Assembly (NCBI GenBank): GCA_017620205.1
Contig: JAFZQX010000024.1
Span: forward strand, 1-47,989
Origin: Clostridia bacterium
GTDB taxonomy: Bacteria > Bacillota > Clostridia > UMGS1883 > UMGS1540
Direction of reading: 5' to 3'
DNA: 47,989 bases
Shown here: positions 18,801 to 26,383 of the stretch, piece after piece
Layout of the letters: the number at the start of each line of letters is the position of its first letter
Numbering within the stretch: position 1 is the stretch's first letter
Notes under the pieces: model-generated
The model's input: only the letters and a program-made list of their open reading frames with translations
Told to the model about the DNA's origin: nothing
Database searches by the model: none
Program-made: the position numbers and the translations under genes

Positions 18801-20957
18801 AACAGCGCTTATAAAAAGCTTGCAGTTACCAAAACAACTGATCATTTCAAACTCTCTGTAGCGTTTAGCACAACAGAGACAGATGAGCCGCCTAAGTACA
18901 AGCCCATGGAAGAGTGGAGCTTTGGCGAAGATATTCCGCCGGCTTCGGATGATTATACCGTAAAGGGTATAGCGGACGGCGACCGCTTTGCGATTTCCGC
19001 ATCGGATGCGTCTTCACAAAAGGTATATGTTGTAGATAAGGATGCGGCGGGACTCGCTCCTTCGGCGGCAACAAAACTTGCCTCGGCAGAGTTTTATGTT
19101 GACGGCGCACTCGTTGGCACAGCGTCTTCAGCACCGTATTGCTGTAATGTTCCTCTGACAGAGGGCAATCATACGCTTAGAGTTGTTGCACATACAACGG
19201 GCGTATATTCGTATGATATAGGCACATATAATTATTCGGCGGAGGTGTGGTCAGATACTTCAGATTCCGTTATAGAGGATTTTGACGGCGGTACACAGGG
19301 CGCAGACGTAAGCTTCGGAACAAAAACAATTGTTTCAACCGAAGCGTGCACATACCAAAAAGCACCCGGCACGGGCAGTATGGCAATGACGTTTTCGTCA
19401 GATGTTGGAAGCGGTCAAAGCTACATAAGCACAGGCAAAATTGCCATTCCCGAAAGCAAACTCTTAACGCTTGACTATGATTTCTATTCGGAAAATTCAA
19501 GCGGTAATGCCATAGCACATCATCTGAGAGATGAACAAAGCACGCCGGTTGTGCAGGGGGCTACGTTCGGATTTCTGGGAAGCGGCAAATACAGCAAGAA
19601 TGAATGGCACCATGTTTCGTATATATTTGACTTTGAAAGCGAAGAATTCAGAGGATATCTTGACGGATACGAAATTGAGCGCGGTGTGGTTAAGGCAACA
19701 TCGAAAAACAATGCGTATGTCCGTTTTTATATTAACCGTTACAGTTTGGGTACCGTTTATGTAGATAACTTCAGATACTGCGCAAAAGGGGAAGCTGTAC
19801 AAATTGAAGCAACGCCTTATGCCGTAAAGGGTATCGCGGACGGCGAGAGAATTCCCGTATGCGCAAAAGCTAAATCACTTAAAAGAATAATAAGCATTGT
19901 TGACGCTTCTGCAGCATCAAGGACAATAACAAATGCAACAAATCTTGCGAAAGCGGAGTTTTATATTGACGGCGTTAAAGCTGCAACGGTTACGTCAAAG
20001 CCGTGTCAGTGGAATCTCCCCATAACGGATCTTAAAACCCATACGCTGACCGTTGAAACAACCGATGCGGGCGGCAATAAGCAAAACTTCGGCCCGTACT
20101 CATACACCGCTTATAATATGGCGGACGGCGCTACTTCTTACACGGAGTATTTTGACGGTGCTGAAGGCACAGCTGTAACAAAAGACAATCTTTCGCGTAT
20201 AGCAACGTTTACTACAAACGAAAACCCCGTATTCAGTTCAGCCGCAGGCGGCGACGGTACGGCTTTGAAGCTTACAACATCGAACGGAAAGAGAACAAAC
20301 CTTCAAAGTAATTGCGATATATTGGTACCCGAAGACGGTATCACAACATACGATTTTGATTTTTACTGCACTTCGGGTTCAGAATACTACAAGATTTATT
20401 TCCACACAAGAAACAGCGGCGGCTTTAACATGAAAAACGAAAACATGACAATACTTGATAATCTGCAGATGAACGAACTTCAGAATAATACATGGCATCA
20501 TGTTTCGTATGTGTTTGATTCAAGCAGAAATGAGTATATGGGTGCTATCGACGGCTACGAGTTTGTGCGCGGAGCGATGGACTCAAGAACGCCCGGAAGA
20601 GCCGTATACTTCCTGCTTCAGACTCAAAGCTATACATCGTGCGATTTCTACCTTGACAATGTTGAAATAATGTCAAAGACCGTATCGCAGAAAGCAGTCG
20701 CAGGTGTTGAATATGATGGCAACACGGCTAATGTGGTTGTTTTAAACGGCGGAAGCGCTTTAAAGAAATTTAATGTATTAAGCGCAGAATACAAAGACAA
20801 CAAGCTTAAAGATATTTCGGCTTATGCCGTAGAACTAAAGAGTAAGGAAATCTGGCAGGATACACAAAGTACAATGTCTGCCGGAGAAGGCAGAAAGGCT
20901 GTTTATATTTGGGATACCAATATGAACCCGCTGGCAAAATCTTCTCCGGTACGCTGA
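15855..20957 (+). CDS. Secreted heparinase II/III-type polysaccharide lyase with LamG-like and Ig-like modules
   Basis: The 1,700-residue protein starts with a signal peptide (MKKKFIAVSVSL, cleavage after NVAAAG or nearby) and has GTGAGGA as ribosome site. The order is: LamG-like domain (about 33-235), copper-amine-oxidase-N-like domain (about 270-380), helical toroid (about 430-750), heparinase II/III beta-sandwich (about 780-1010), Ig-like module (about 1034-1140), LamG-like, a second Ig-like and LamG-like pair, and an 85-residue terminal module. Key residues in the lyase core are H789 and D793 (NHGHLDNGTF) and H847 (EGHNTVIAN). Such enzymes cleave uronate-containing polysaccharides by beta-elimination. 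The GH88 gene fits this role. No LPXTG or S-layer anchor was seen. The exact polysaccharide is unknown. Confidence 0.83.
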   Translation: MKKKFIAVSVSLILILLSIGICTNVAAAGNGVTLIYSCLDFEEQNEGDAPYGFYGADTTYFSVAKQAADGNQNNKALRLTATKAISPVPSTQIPFHYAPIADRFVVSLRFKNTDSASTKRIMLTPNANEPKSSLYLSPVGDSCNLMSLESGILYICERNTSRTPALNQWHTIEFEINVSTRKVIPYLDGTKLSSGLELPATGITNIAALRFFSPAASGTWYIDDINVYLGNSKLSAADFAAQKSLYENSDIIPDHKYELGRLYQYDKFVYATLYNKFVTRVDGARYYKNNAYHNLQAPVTDDIDSVIHVPVRDFAEAFGGSFSGTGDTATVSGGGKTMQFTVGSNAYSQDGVMYTALDTLSEFFGISYYRNGDLLSFGEELTCPFSLGKMGENFRGYTMEGEVFERIANSLVYKRPTKEQILAAFESYNPQHSYPRLLINDFSEIINNRSRDAGYDSTVSALITRADNYVNLDPVAYTKSDGLRGDFPQPLNDRCTYLSFAYKITGDAKYKNALWSNLEAVASFPDLNPKHFLDIGISANGIKFAYDWLYNDWTPQQRQTIETIILDKIFEPAIYAYRSPKGADETGFAYSTGNQPIIINCGIAGCALSLLDKYPDICSEVISCSLRSVETCLSEFAPDGAWTEGVAYWQDTMGSLPALVNIYRTALGDDFGLLNTPGLHKSAYFPLAVSNGTATFPMGDDASVSPYHPSLMWFANVYNDMALATMRKNHLYGASLTDVVNWVFDADPVHTTIDNDNYFRKMETASMRKGWNSGDTVAILHGGQNNTNHGHLDNGTFQIDMLGQRWACEVPAEKYNILHYGSETYDPSAPASPYKPEDYYRFKAEGHNTVIANLGGERADQVPEAFAKMLKFTSTDAGSYAILDMTQTNNLYTNAKRGLMLDKENNTVIVQDDFKASEETEFWWFMHTQASITLSADSKTATLNKNAKTIRVSIISDGDETFQILPAKAMDGYYNVPPLQGDNSAYKKLAVTKTTDHFKLSVAFSTTETDEPPKYKPMEEWSFGEDIPPASDDYTVKGIADGDRFAISASDASSQKVYVVDKDAAGLAPSAATKLASAEFYVDGALVGTASSAPYCCNVPLTEGNHTLRVVAHTTGVYSYDIGTYNYSAEVWSDTSDSVIEDFDGGTQGADVSFGTKTIVSTEACTYQKAPGTGSMAMTFSSDVGSGQSYISTGKIAIPESKLLTLDYDFYSENSSGNAIAHHLRDEQSTPVVQGATFGFLGSGKYSKNEWHHVSYIFDFESEEFRGYLDGYEIERGVVKATSKNNAYVRFYINRYSLGTVYVDNFRYCAKGEAVQIEATPYAVKGIADGERIPVCAKAKSLKRIISIVDASAASRTITNATNLAKAEFYIDGVKAATVTSKPCQWNLPITDLKTHTLTVETTDAGGNKQNFGPYSYTAYNMADGATSYTEYFDGAEGTAVTKDNLSRIATFTTNENPVFSSAAGGDGTALKLTTSNGKRTNLQSNCDILVPEDGITTYDFDFYCTSGSEYYKIYFHTRNSGGFNMKNENMTILDNLQMNELQNNTWHHVSYVFDSSRNEYMGAIDGYEFVRGAMDSRTPGRAVYFLLQTQSYTSCDFYLDNVEIMSKTVSQKAVAGVEYDGNTANVVVLNGGSALKKFNVLSAEYKDNKLKDISAYAVELKSKEIWQDTQSTMSAGEGRKAVYIWDTNMNPLAKSSPVR
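17166..17299 (+). repeat. Near-identical DNA tract shared with the next gene (copy 1)
   Basis: The 134 bases here and at 22315-22448 differ at a single position (17269, T versus A, giving Leu versus Gln). The adjacent sequence of the two genes differs by many silent and replacement changes. The tract encodes the start of the helical toroid. Confidence 0.9.
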
Positions 20958-20967
20958 GAAATCATCT

Positions 20968-20999
20968 TTGCTGCGGCCGCTTTTTGGTGACCGCAGCAA
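20968..20999 (+). terminator. Intergenic hairpin between the two lyase genes
   Basis: TTGCTGCGG at 20968-20976 pairs perfectly with CCGCAGCAA at 20991-20999 across a 14-base loop. The following TTTGATTTTTAA is a broken T-run, so partial termination or a processing or stability role is likely. The core resembles the hairpin at 512-541 after the third paralogue. Confidence 0.65.
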
Positions 21000-21033
21000 T
21001 TTGATTTTTAAGCAACTGCTCAGGAGGATAAAA

Positions 21034-24000
21034 ATGAAAAAAAAGCTTACAGCAATACTTGTGGCAACATTGATGATTTTGACAAATGCTGCTTTTTATA
21101 TCAGCGCTTCGGCAGAGGGGAATGTGCCGGCGCTTATTTATTCATGTCTTGATTTTGAAGAACAGACGGCTGGAGACAGTCCTTACGGCTTTACATTCGG
21201 AGCCGGAAACGGAAGCATGACGGTTATAAATGATTCGGGCAATAAAGCGGTCCGGCTTACATATGCGGGCGACGGCGATATACCTACCATGATACTGCCG
21301 CTTCAGTATGCGCCGATAGCGGAAAGCTTTGTTATAGGTTTCCGCTTTAAATGCGACAATTCTTCTGCAACGCAGCGCCTTATGGTCAGAACCGACGCGC
21401 TTTTGCCCCGCAATTCCCTTTATCTTGATTCGACGGGCGAAGCCTTTAACCTGATGTCTGTAACCGGCGGGTCTCTGCATGTAGGCACAAGCTCTACTAC
21501 GCGCAGGGTGTCAAATAATACGTGGTATGACCTTGAGATGGCGGTAAACCCCACAACAAAGCGTATGAACGTATATTTAAATAATTCTCTTATGGTAAGC
21601 AACGCGAATGTGACAAATGCGTCTTTCACAAACATTGCGTCTTTTACGTTCTTTGCGCCAAATAAATCGGCAGGCTGGAGTATAGACGATTTCAGGCTGT
21701 ATCTCGGCGGCAGACTTTCTTCATCGGATTTTTCCGAGCAGAAAACTCTTTATGAAAACAGCGAGATAATTCCTGATCATAAATTTGAGCTCGGAAGGCT
21801 TTATCAGTATGATAAATTTATGTTTGTAACGCTTTATAATAAATTTGTCGCAAGAGTTGACGGGGGCAGATACTATAAAAACAACGCATATCACACGATG
21901 GCGGCTGCCGTAACTGAAAGCGACGGCAGTATATATGTTCCCGCTGCCGATTTTGCCTCTGCTTTGGGCGGGTCGGCTTCGGTAGAAAACGGAACCGTAA
22001 CGGTTACAAAAGGCGGAAACAACACGCAGATAACGGACATTATCTATAATAACGAAATCGCGTGCGTGCCGCTTGACGGTTTAGCGGAATTTCTCGGCAT
22101 TTCCTATTACAGACAGGGGGATCTGCTTTCTTTCGGAGAGGCGCTTACATGTCCTTTCAGCCTCGGCGCTATGGGTAAAAACCAGCGCGGCTGCACAATG
22201 GAAGAAGAAGTGTTTGAAAGAATTGCAAATTCGCTTGTTTATGACCGTCCTTCAAAAGAGCGTGTTCTGCAGGCGTTTGAAACGAACAATCCGCAGCATG
22301 CATATCCGAGAATTCTTATAAATGATTTCAGCGAAATAATAAATAACAGAAGCAGAGATGCCGGGTATGACAGCACTGTTTCGGCACTTATAACAAGAGC
22401 AGATAACTATGTAAATCAAGATCCCGTAGCATATACGAAAAGCGACGGTCTGCGCGGCGATTTCGCGCAGCCCCTGGCGGACAGAGGCACATATCTCTCG
22501 TTTGCGTATAAGGTGACGGGAGATGTAAAATACAAAAACGCTTTGTGGAGCAACGTTGAGGCAGTTGCGGCGTTTCCTGATTTAAACCCCAATCATTTTT
22601 TGGACGTTGGTATCAGCGCAAACGGTATTAAATTTGCGTATGACTGGCTTTATGACGATTGGACGCCTCAGCAGAGACAGACGCTTGAAACTATAATGAT
22701 TGATAAAATACTCACGCCTGCGCTTGCCGCATACCGCAGCCCCTTGGGCACAAATGCAACGGGCTTTGCGTATAACACTGGCAATCAACCGATAATTATA
22801 AACTGCGGCGTTGCGGGATGCGCTCTGTCACTTATGGACAAATATCCTGATATGAGTTCGGAGATTGTTTCATGCGCGCTTCGAAGTGTTGAAACATGCC
22901 TTGAAGAATTCGCGCCCGACGGCGCATGGACCGAAGGCGTTGCGTATTGGCAGGACACAATGGGTTCGCTGCCTACGCTTGTTGATGTTTTCAGAACGGC
23001 GCTTGGTGACGACTACGGTCTTCTTGATACGCCCGGACTTTATAAATCGGCATATTTCCCCCTTGCAATGTACGGCGCGACGGGAACGTTTCCCGTGGGA
23101 GATGACGCAAGCGTAACTCCGTATCACCAGAGTCTTATGTGGTTTGCAAACGTATATAACGACAAGGCGCTTGCAACCATGAGAAAAAACGCGTTAAATG
23201 GCCCGGGCCTTACCGATGTTGTAAACTGGGTGTTTGATGCTGATCCCGAGCATACTACTATTGACGGCGACCACTATTTCAGAAAGATGGAAACCGCAAC
23301 TATGCGAACCGGCTGGAACTCAAACGACACAGCGGTTCTTTTGCACGGCGGACAAAACAACAGCAACCACGGACATATCGATAACGGAGCCTTCCAGATT
23401 GACATGCTCGGCGAGAGGTGGGCGTGCGAGGTGCCGAAAGAAGAATACAATATTCTTTATTACGGCTCGTATACATATGACCCGAGCGCCCCGTCATCGC
23501 CCTACGAACCGGAAGATTACTACCGATACAAAGCAGAGGGTCATAATACGGTTATAGCAAATCTCGGCGCAGAGAGGGCGGACCAGGCGCAGGACGCATT
23601 TGCGGAAATATTAGAATATACATCAAAACCCGATAAAGCTTATGCGATACTTGATATGACGCAGACAAACTGCTTGTATGAGGACGCAAAGCGCGGCCTT
23701 ATGCTTGACAAGGGAAATGACGCGGTAATTATCCAGGACGATTTTAAAGCGTCGGAGGCGGCGGAATTCTGGTGGTTTATGCACACCCAAGCAAATATTT
23801 CGCTCAGCGCTGACGGTAAAACCGCAATACTCAGCAAAAACGACAAGCGTATTTGGGTATCTATTATATCAAGCGGTAATGAAACATTTCAGATTATGGA
23901 CGCGGAACCGATGGAAGGTTACTATGACATTCCGCCGCTTCAAAGCTCAAACACGGGTTACAAAAAGCTTGCAGTAAGAGAAACGACGGATGAATTTAAG

Positions 24001-26121
24001 CTGACCGTCGCGGTTAAAGCGCTTTCGGGAAATGCCACACAGCCCGAAATAATACCCGTGAGCCGGCCGATGGAAACATGGGGAAATGACGAGGTAACAG
24101 TTGAAGACACAGATGATTATATAGTAAAGGGCATAGCGGGAGGCGACCGTTTTGCACTTTCAGAGGCTGTTGCATCGGCGCAAAAGGTATATGTGGTCGA
24201 CGCAGGCGCCGAGGGTATAACGCCGCAAGCGGCATCAAACCTTATTGCGGCATACTTTTATGTGGACGGCAGATTGGAGGAAACTGTATCCTCTGCGCCG
24301 TATTGTTATGAAGTTCCGGTCAGCGGCGGCAGTCATACGCTGGAAGTATTCGTCCGCAAAAATGACGGTATTTTATGTCGCGTCGGAACATACGGTTATT
24401 CGGCTGAAGTTTTGACGGATACGGCCGATTCCGTTATAAACAATTTTGACAGCGAAACACCCGGTTCTGCCGTTACATTCGGCAGTGAACGCTCCTTTGC
24501 CACGGGTGAAAGCTGTACATATGAGACGGCTCCGGGCGGAAGCACGGCTATAAGATTTTCATCAACGGCCGGCAGCGGCACGAGCTATATAATTACTGAC
24601 AGCGTTGCCGTTCCCGACAGTAAATTGGTAACGTTTGATTATGACACTTATGCGGCAAATTCAAGCGGCAATATGCTGACGCACCACTTGAGAAACGGCG
24701 TGCCGGGCTATACGTTCGGAACGCTCGGCAGCAGTAAGACAGCAAAGGATATGTGGCATCATGTGTCATATATATTTGACTTTGAAAGTCTTACGTTCAG
24801 AGGTTATCTTGACGGTTACGAAATGGAACGCGGAACACTAATTGGTGTCACGTCAAACAAAATACGTTTTTATATGACGCGTTATACGGATGCCGCAGTA
24901 GTTTATGTTGATAACTTTAAATATTGCGGAAAAACCGGTACACAGAGTGTTGCTGTTGAGCCTACCGAATATGCTGTAAAGGGTATCATAAACGGAGAGA
25001 GAATACCCGTATGCACGAAAGCTTCGTCGCTTAAAAGAACAATAAGTATAGTTGACTCTGCGGCATCCGGCAAAACCGTGACGGAAGCTGCAAATCTTTC
25101 AAAAGCGGAATTTTATATTGACGGCGTTTTAAAAGGTACGGTTACGGCGAGTCCGTGTCAGTGGGATATGCCTATAACAGATTTAAATCAGCATTCTCTG
25201 ACCGTAACTGCAACAGATATAGGCGGCAACACGCAAACCTTCGGACCTTTGACCTTTTCTGCCGTAAATATGGAGGACGATTCAACGTCTCATAAGCAGT
25301 ATTTTGACGGAATTGCAGGAAACAGCCTTACGCTTGCGGGTCTGCCGCGCATGAACGCGTCGTCTTCAAGCACAGAGAATCCGGAATACGCAGAAATCGC
25401 GGGAGGCACGGGCACAGTGCTTAAGCTGACGGGCACCAGCGGCAAAAGCTCAAACTATCAGACAGCTCAGGATATTCATGTTCCGTCAAACGGTATTGTA
25501 ACAATAGATTTGGATTTCTACTGCACACAAAGTAACGCAAACCACAAGCTTTACTTCCGTTCCAGAAACAGCAGCGGCTATAATATGAAAAACGGTGATC
25601 TGACACTGATAGACGGCTTGTCAATGGGCGATCTTACACCAAATACATGGCATCACATCTCATTTATATTTGACATTAGCAGCATGACATACGTATTCTT
25701 CCTGGACGGATATGAAATTGAGCGCGGCATAATGGATTCGCGCATAGCGGACAGAAATATATATTTCCAGATTGCAACGCAGAACTATGGAAGCTGTCAA
25801 TGGTATTTTGACAATATTGAGGTTTTGGCAAAATCCGCGGTATCAAAAGTTTCGGGAGATCTCGCAGATGAAGGAAACAACGCGGGAGTGCTTGTTTTAA
25901 ACAGTACGGCAGCGCCAAAGCAAATATACGTATACCATGCCGAGTATGTTGAAGACGAGCTTGTATACGTTTTTGCAGATAGCACCATTGTCGGAAAGGG
26001 CGGAATATGGCAGGGCAGCGTATCCGCTGTACCCGGGATAGGAGACAGCGCCTCAGTATACCTCTGGGACAGTGATTTGGTTCCGCTTTCGGGAAAAATC
26101 GTTAAACAAGGCATGGAATAA
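21034..26121 (+). CDS. Secreted heparinase II/III-type polysaccharide lyase, paralogue 2
   Basis: The ATG at 21034 follows AGGAGG at 21022-21027 and opens a typical signal peptide (MKKKLTAILVATLMI, ending near ISASA), giving 1,695 residues; an in-frame TTG at 20968 lies in the hairpin and is rejected. The domain order is the same as in the preceding gene along the whole length: LamG-like, copper-amine-oxidase-N-like, toroid, lyase beta-sandwich, then two Ig-plus-LamG pairs and the terminal module ending in VYLWDSDLVPLSG. The lyase motif NHGHIDNGAF places H779 and D783, and EGHNTVIAN places H837. Both copies thus retain the same active-site motifs, so a difference in chain-length or decoration preference is more likely than loss of function. 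It is transcribed with the first copy. Confidence 0.83.
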   Translation: MKKKLTAILVATLMILTNAAFYISASAEGNVPALIYSCLDFEEQTAGDSPYGFTFGAGNGSMTVINDSGNKAVRLTYAGDGDIPTMILPLQYAPIAESFVIGFRFKCDNSSATQRLMVRTDALLPRNSLYLDSTGEAFNLMSVTGGSLHVGTSSTTRRVSNNTWYDLEMAVNPTTKRMNVYLNNSLMVSNANVTNASFTNIASFTFFAPNKSAGWSIDDFRLYLGGRLSSSDFSEQKTLYENSEIIPDHKFELGRLYQYDKFMFVTLYNKFVARVDGGRYYKNNAYHTMAAAVTESDGSIYVPAADFASALGGSASVENGTVTVTKGGNNTQITDIIYNNEIACVPLDGLAEFLGISYYRQGDLLSFGEALTCPFSLGAMGKNQRGCTMEEEVFERIANSLVYDRPSKERVLQAFETNNPQHAYPRILINDFSEIINNRSRDAGYDSTVSALITRADNYVNQDPVAYTKSDGLRGDFAQPLADRGTYLSFAYKVTGDVKYKNALWSNVEAVAAFPDLNPNHFLDVGISANGIKFAYDWLYDDWTPQQRQTLETIMIDKILTPALAAYRSPLGTNATGFAYNTGNQPIIINCGVAGCALSLMDKYPDMSSEIVSCALRSVETCLEEFAPDGAWTEGVAYWQDTMGSLPTLVDVFRTALGDDYGLLDTPGLYKSAYFPLAMYGATGTFPVGDDASVTPYHQSLMWFANVYNDKALATMRKNALNGPGLTDVVNWVFDADPEHTTIDGDHYFRKMETATMRTGWNSNDTAVLLHGGQNNSNHGHIDNGAFQIDMLGERWACEVPKEEYNILYYGSYTYDPSAPSSPYEPEDYYRYKAEGHNTVIANLGAERADQAQDAFAEILEYTSKPDKAYAILDMTQTNCLYEDAKRGLMLDKGNDAVIIQDDFKASEAAEFWWFMHTQANISLSADGKTAILSKNDKRIWVSIISSGNETFQIMDAEPMEGYYDIPPLQSSNTGYKKLAVRETTDEFKLTVAVKALSGNATQPEIIPVSRPMETWGNDEVTVEDTDDYIVKGIAGGDRFALSEAVASAQKVYVVDAGAEGITPQAASNLIAAYFYVDGRLEETVSSAPYCYEVPVSGGSHTLEVFVRKNDGILCRVGTYGYSAEVLTDTADSVINNFDSETPGSAVTFGSERSFATGESCTYETAPGGSTAIRFSSTAGSGTSYIITDSVAVPDSKLVTFDYDTYAANSSGNMLTHHLRNGVPGYTFGTLGSSKTAKDMWHHVSYIFDFESLTFRGYLDGYEMERGTLIGVTSNKIRFYMTRYTDAAVVYVDNFKYCGKTGTQSVAVEPTEYAVKGIINGERIPVCTKASSLKRTISIVDSAASGKTVTEAANLSKAEFYIDGVLKGTVTASPCQWDMPITDLNQHSLTVTATDIGGNTQTFGPLTFSAVNMEDDSTSHKQYFDGIAGNSLTLAGLPRMNASSSSTENPEYAEIAGGTGTVLKLTGTSGKSSNYQTAQDIHVPSNGIVTIDLDFYCTQSNANHKLYFRSRNSSGYNMKNGDLTLIDGLSMGDLTPNTWHHISFIFDISSMTYVFFLDGYEIERGIMDSRIADRNIYFQIATQNYGSCQWYFDNIEVLAKSAVSKVSGDLADEGNNAGVLVLNSTAAPKQIYVYHAEYVEDELVYVFADSTIVGKGGIWQGSVSAVPGIGDSASVYLWDSDLVPLSGKIVKQGME
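22315..22448 (+). repeat. Near-identical DNA tract shared with the previous gene (copy 2)
   Basis: Partner of 17166-17299: 103 identical bases, one mismatch, then 30 identical bases. Past base 22448 the copies diverge again within about 25 bases. Confidence 0.9.
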
Positions 26122-26157
26122 AAAACAGGATATTGGGTTTTAAACTTAAAAGCTTAT

Positions 26158-26196
26158 AAACGGTAGCTGAGACGCAATAAGTCTCAGCCGCCGTTT
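26158..26196 (+). terminator. Terminator-like hairpin after the lyase operon
   Basis: AAACGG and GCTGAGAC (26158-26173) pair with GTCTCAGC and CCGTTT (26181-26196), interrupted only by a TA/CG mismatch, around a GCAATAA loop. The stem ends in TTTTCTG, a short T-run. It separates the lyase genes from the promoter at 26252. Confidence 0.7.
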
Positions 26197-26251
26197 TCTG
26201 CGTAAAAAAGAAAAATAGCATCAGAAAAATAAGGTTCCGGCAAATAAACAA

Positions 26252-26280
26252 TTGACTTTTTTGCGATTTTTTTGTATAAT
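26252..26280 (+). promoter_or_regulatory. Strong sigma-A-like promoter of the giant-protein operon
   Basis: TTGACT at 26252-26257 and TATAAT at 26275-26280 are 17 bases apart, close to the consensus on all three counts. The start of transcription should be near 26287, leaving a leader of about 97 bases before the ATG at 26384. Confidence 0.82.
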
Positions 26281-26303
26281 TTTAAATGGCACTTTATTTT
26301 TTT

Positions 26304-26349
26304 CAGCGGCGGTTGCCGGTGTGAAAATAACGGATACGGGGAGTATCCG
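26304..26349 (+). promoter_or_regulatory. Two consecutive stem-loops in the leader of the giant-protein operon
   Basis: CGGC-GGTT-GCCG at 26307-26318 is the first stem. The second is a perfect 7-bp stem, CGGATAC at 26331-26337 with GTATCCG at 26343-26349 around GGGGA. They lie between the promoter and the GGAGG at 26372-26376. No known riboswitch class is recognised; they may protect the 5' end or bind a regulator. Confidence 0.45.
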
Positions 26350-26383
26350 AAACACTTATATTATTTAGTTTGGAGGTATATTT

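Noticed and set aside
26290-26383. A cyclic-di-GMP or other known riboswitch in the giant-protein leader
   Set aside because: The conserved core nucleotides of known classes are not found; only two simple stem-loops are visible.
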